5,988 nt of DNA from JBDNBY01 sp039767595. Lineage in GTDB: Bacteria; Pseudomonadota; Alphaproteobacteria; Rhodobacterales; Rhodobacteraceae. The stretch lies in NCBI GenBank assembly GCA_039767595.1, contig JBDNBY010000160.1, positions 1-5,988 on the forward strand, written 5' to 3'. Below the pieces are notes generated by a model that did not search any database, was not told where the DNA came from, and was given only the letters and a program-made list of their open reading frames with translations. A program made the translations under genes and the position numbers. Shown here piece after piece: positions 5,360 to 5,988 of the stretch. Position 1 is the first letter of the stretch, and each line of letters opens with the position of its first letter.

Positions 5360-5988
5360 CACACCACCACGTTGATGATGCGCCCTGGCACAACGATCAG
5401 CTTTTTGGGCGCAGCGCCATCCAAGGCGCGGATCACCGCGTCATCGGCCAAGGCGAGCGCTTCAATCTCAGCTTTGTCCATATCTGCGGGAACTGTAATC
5501 TCACTGCGACGTTTGCCGTTGATTTGAATGGGCAATGTGACGTTCGCCTCGATGAGCATGTCCTCTTGGGCGACGGGCCAAGCCGCCTCGGCACATAGGG
5601 TTGGGGCGTTCAGCACGCTCCAGATTTCTTCGGCCAAGTGCGGAGTATAGGGCGACATCAACTGAGCTAGAGTGCGCATCGCGGTTGTCTTTGCCTCGGC
5701 GCCCGCTTTGGATTTGGCCAAAACGGCGGTGAAGCCATAGAGTTTGGCAATCGCAGCGTTAAAGCCAAAGCTTTCAATACCATTGGTCACATCGCGGATC
5801 GCTTTGTGCATTTCGCGCAGCAACGCGTCATCGTGGTCATTGGGTGCGCTGGTGTCTGCGGCGATCTTTTGCGCTTGGGCATAGACGCGGGCGAGGTGCT
5901 TATAGGTCGCATCTGCGCCAGACGCCGTCCATTCAACATCACGCTCGGGCGGGCTATCGGATAGGACAAACCACCGCGCCGTATCTGC
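5359..5988 (-). CDS. leuS: Leucyl-tRNA synthetase, C-terminal 209 residues (N-terminus outside window)
   Basis: The frame is open to the window's right edge. Read from base 5988, the protein begins ADTARWFVLSDSPPERDVEW, the conserved LeuRS stretch that follows the KMSKS loop, so the catalytic core and editing domain lie outside. Next comes the helical anticodon-binding domain, with SPYTPHLAEEIW at about 112-123 of the visible part. The C-terminal domain that contacts the tRNA follows, with VTLPIQINGKRR at about 150-161 and the ending PKKLIVVPGRIINVVV. The enzyme charges tRNA-Leu with leucine in the cytosol at the cost of ATP. It is the first visible gene of the leuS-lptE-holA operon; the operon promoter must lie upstream, outside the window. 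The stop codon overlaps the lptE start by one base. No frameshift or truncation is apparent. Confidence 0.97.
   Translation of the reverse strand, partial: ADTARWFVLSDSPPERDVEWTASGADATYKHLARVYAQAQKIAADTSAPNDHDDALLREMHKAIRDVTNGIESFGFNAAIAKLYGFTAVLAKSKAGAEAKTTAMRTLAQLMSPYTPHLAEEIWSVLNAPTLCAEAAWPVAQEDMLIEANVTLPIQINGKRRSEITVPADMDKAEIEALALADDAVIRALDGAAPKKLIVVPGRIINVVV

Noticed and set aside
1..5988. Search for tRNA/rRNA genes, CRISPR repeats, IS ends, att sites, riboswitches and toxin-antitoxin pairs
   Set aside because: Nearly every base lies in a well-supported coding gene; no direct repeat series, transposase, cloverleaf-like segment or long leader was seen. The small HNH gene has no partner that would suggest a defence or toxin module.

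Overview
The window looks like an ordinary chromosomal stretch of an alphaproteobacterium, most likely a member of Rhodobacterales. The clues are the moderately high GC content, the leuS-lptE-holA block, the style of the small HNH protein and the TIGR03862-type flavoprotein, and near-absence of GANTC sites, as expected in genomes methylated by CcrM. It is densely packed: eight protein-coding genes, several overlapping, and only one intergenic gap of any size (about 60 bp). I see no RNA gene, mobile element, CRISPR array or phage remnant.

Left part, plus strand (1-1025): the 3' portion of a short-chain dehydrogenase/reductase gene, cut by the window edge, is joined by an ATGA overlap to a short crotonase-superfamily (enoyl-CoA hydratase/isomerase-like) gene. 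The crotonase keeps the CoA/oxyanion-hole framework but lacks both glutamates used by classical hydratases. The pair probably acts in one acyl-CoA or carbonyl-reduction pathway, but the substrate cannot be read from this sequence.

Middle part (1036-3895): a small HNH-nuclease-fold gene on the minus strand converges on the crotonase gene with a 10-bp gap and diverges from an MscS-type mechanosensitive channel gene. The channel gene overlaps by 17 bp a gene for an FAD-binding flavoprotein of the HI0933/YhiN (PP_4765-like) type. The 60-bp divergent region holds a plausible promoter for the channel gene and two of the only four GANTC sites in the window.

Right part, minus strand (3864-5988): leuS (C-terminal third only), lptE and holA form a compact, translationally coupled operon with stop/start overlaps at both junctions, in the same order as in many proteobacteria including E. 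coli. It joins leucyl-tRNA charging, outer-membrane LPS assembly and the replication clamp loader. The end of holA overlaps the end of the flavoprotein gene by 32 bp, tail to tail, so neither transcription unit has an intergenic terminator there.

I found no convincing undescribed multi-gene system. The most notable signals are the GANTC distribution, the catalytically atypical short crotonase, the degenerate HNH motif, the convergent 3' overlap and a possible twin-arginine signal on LptE.
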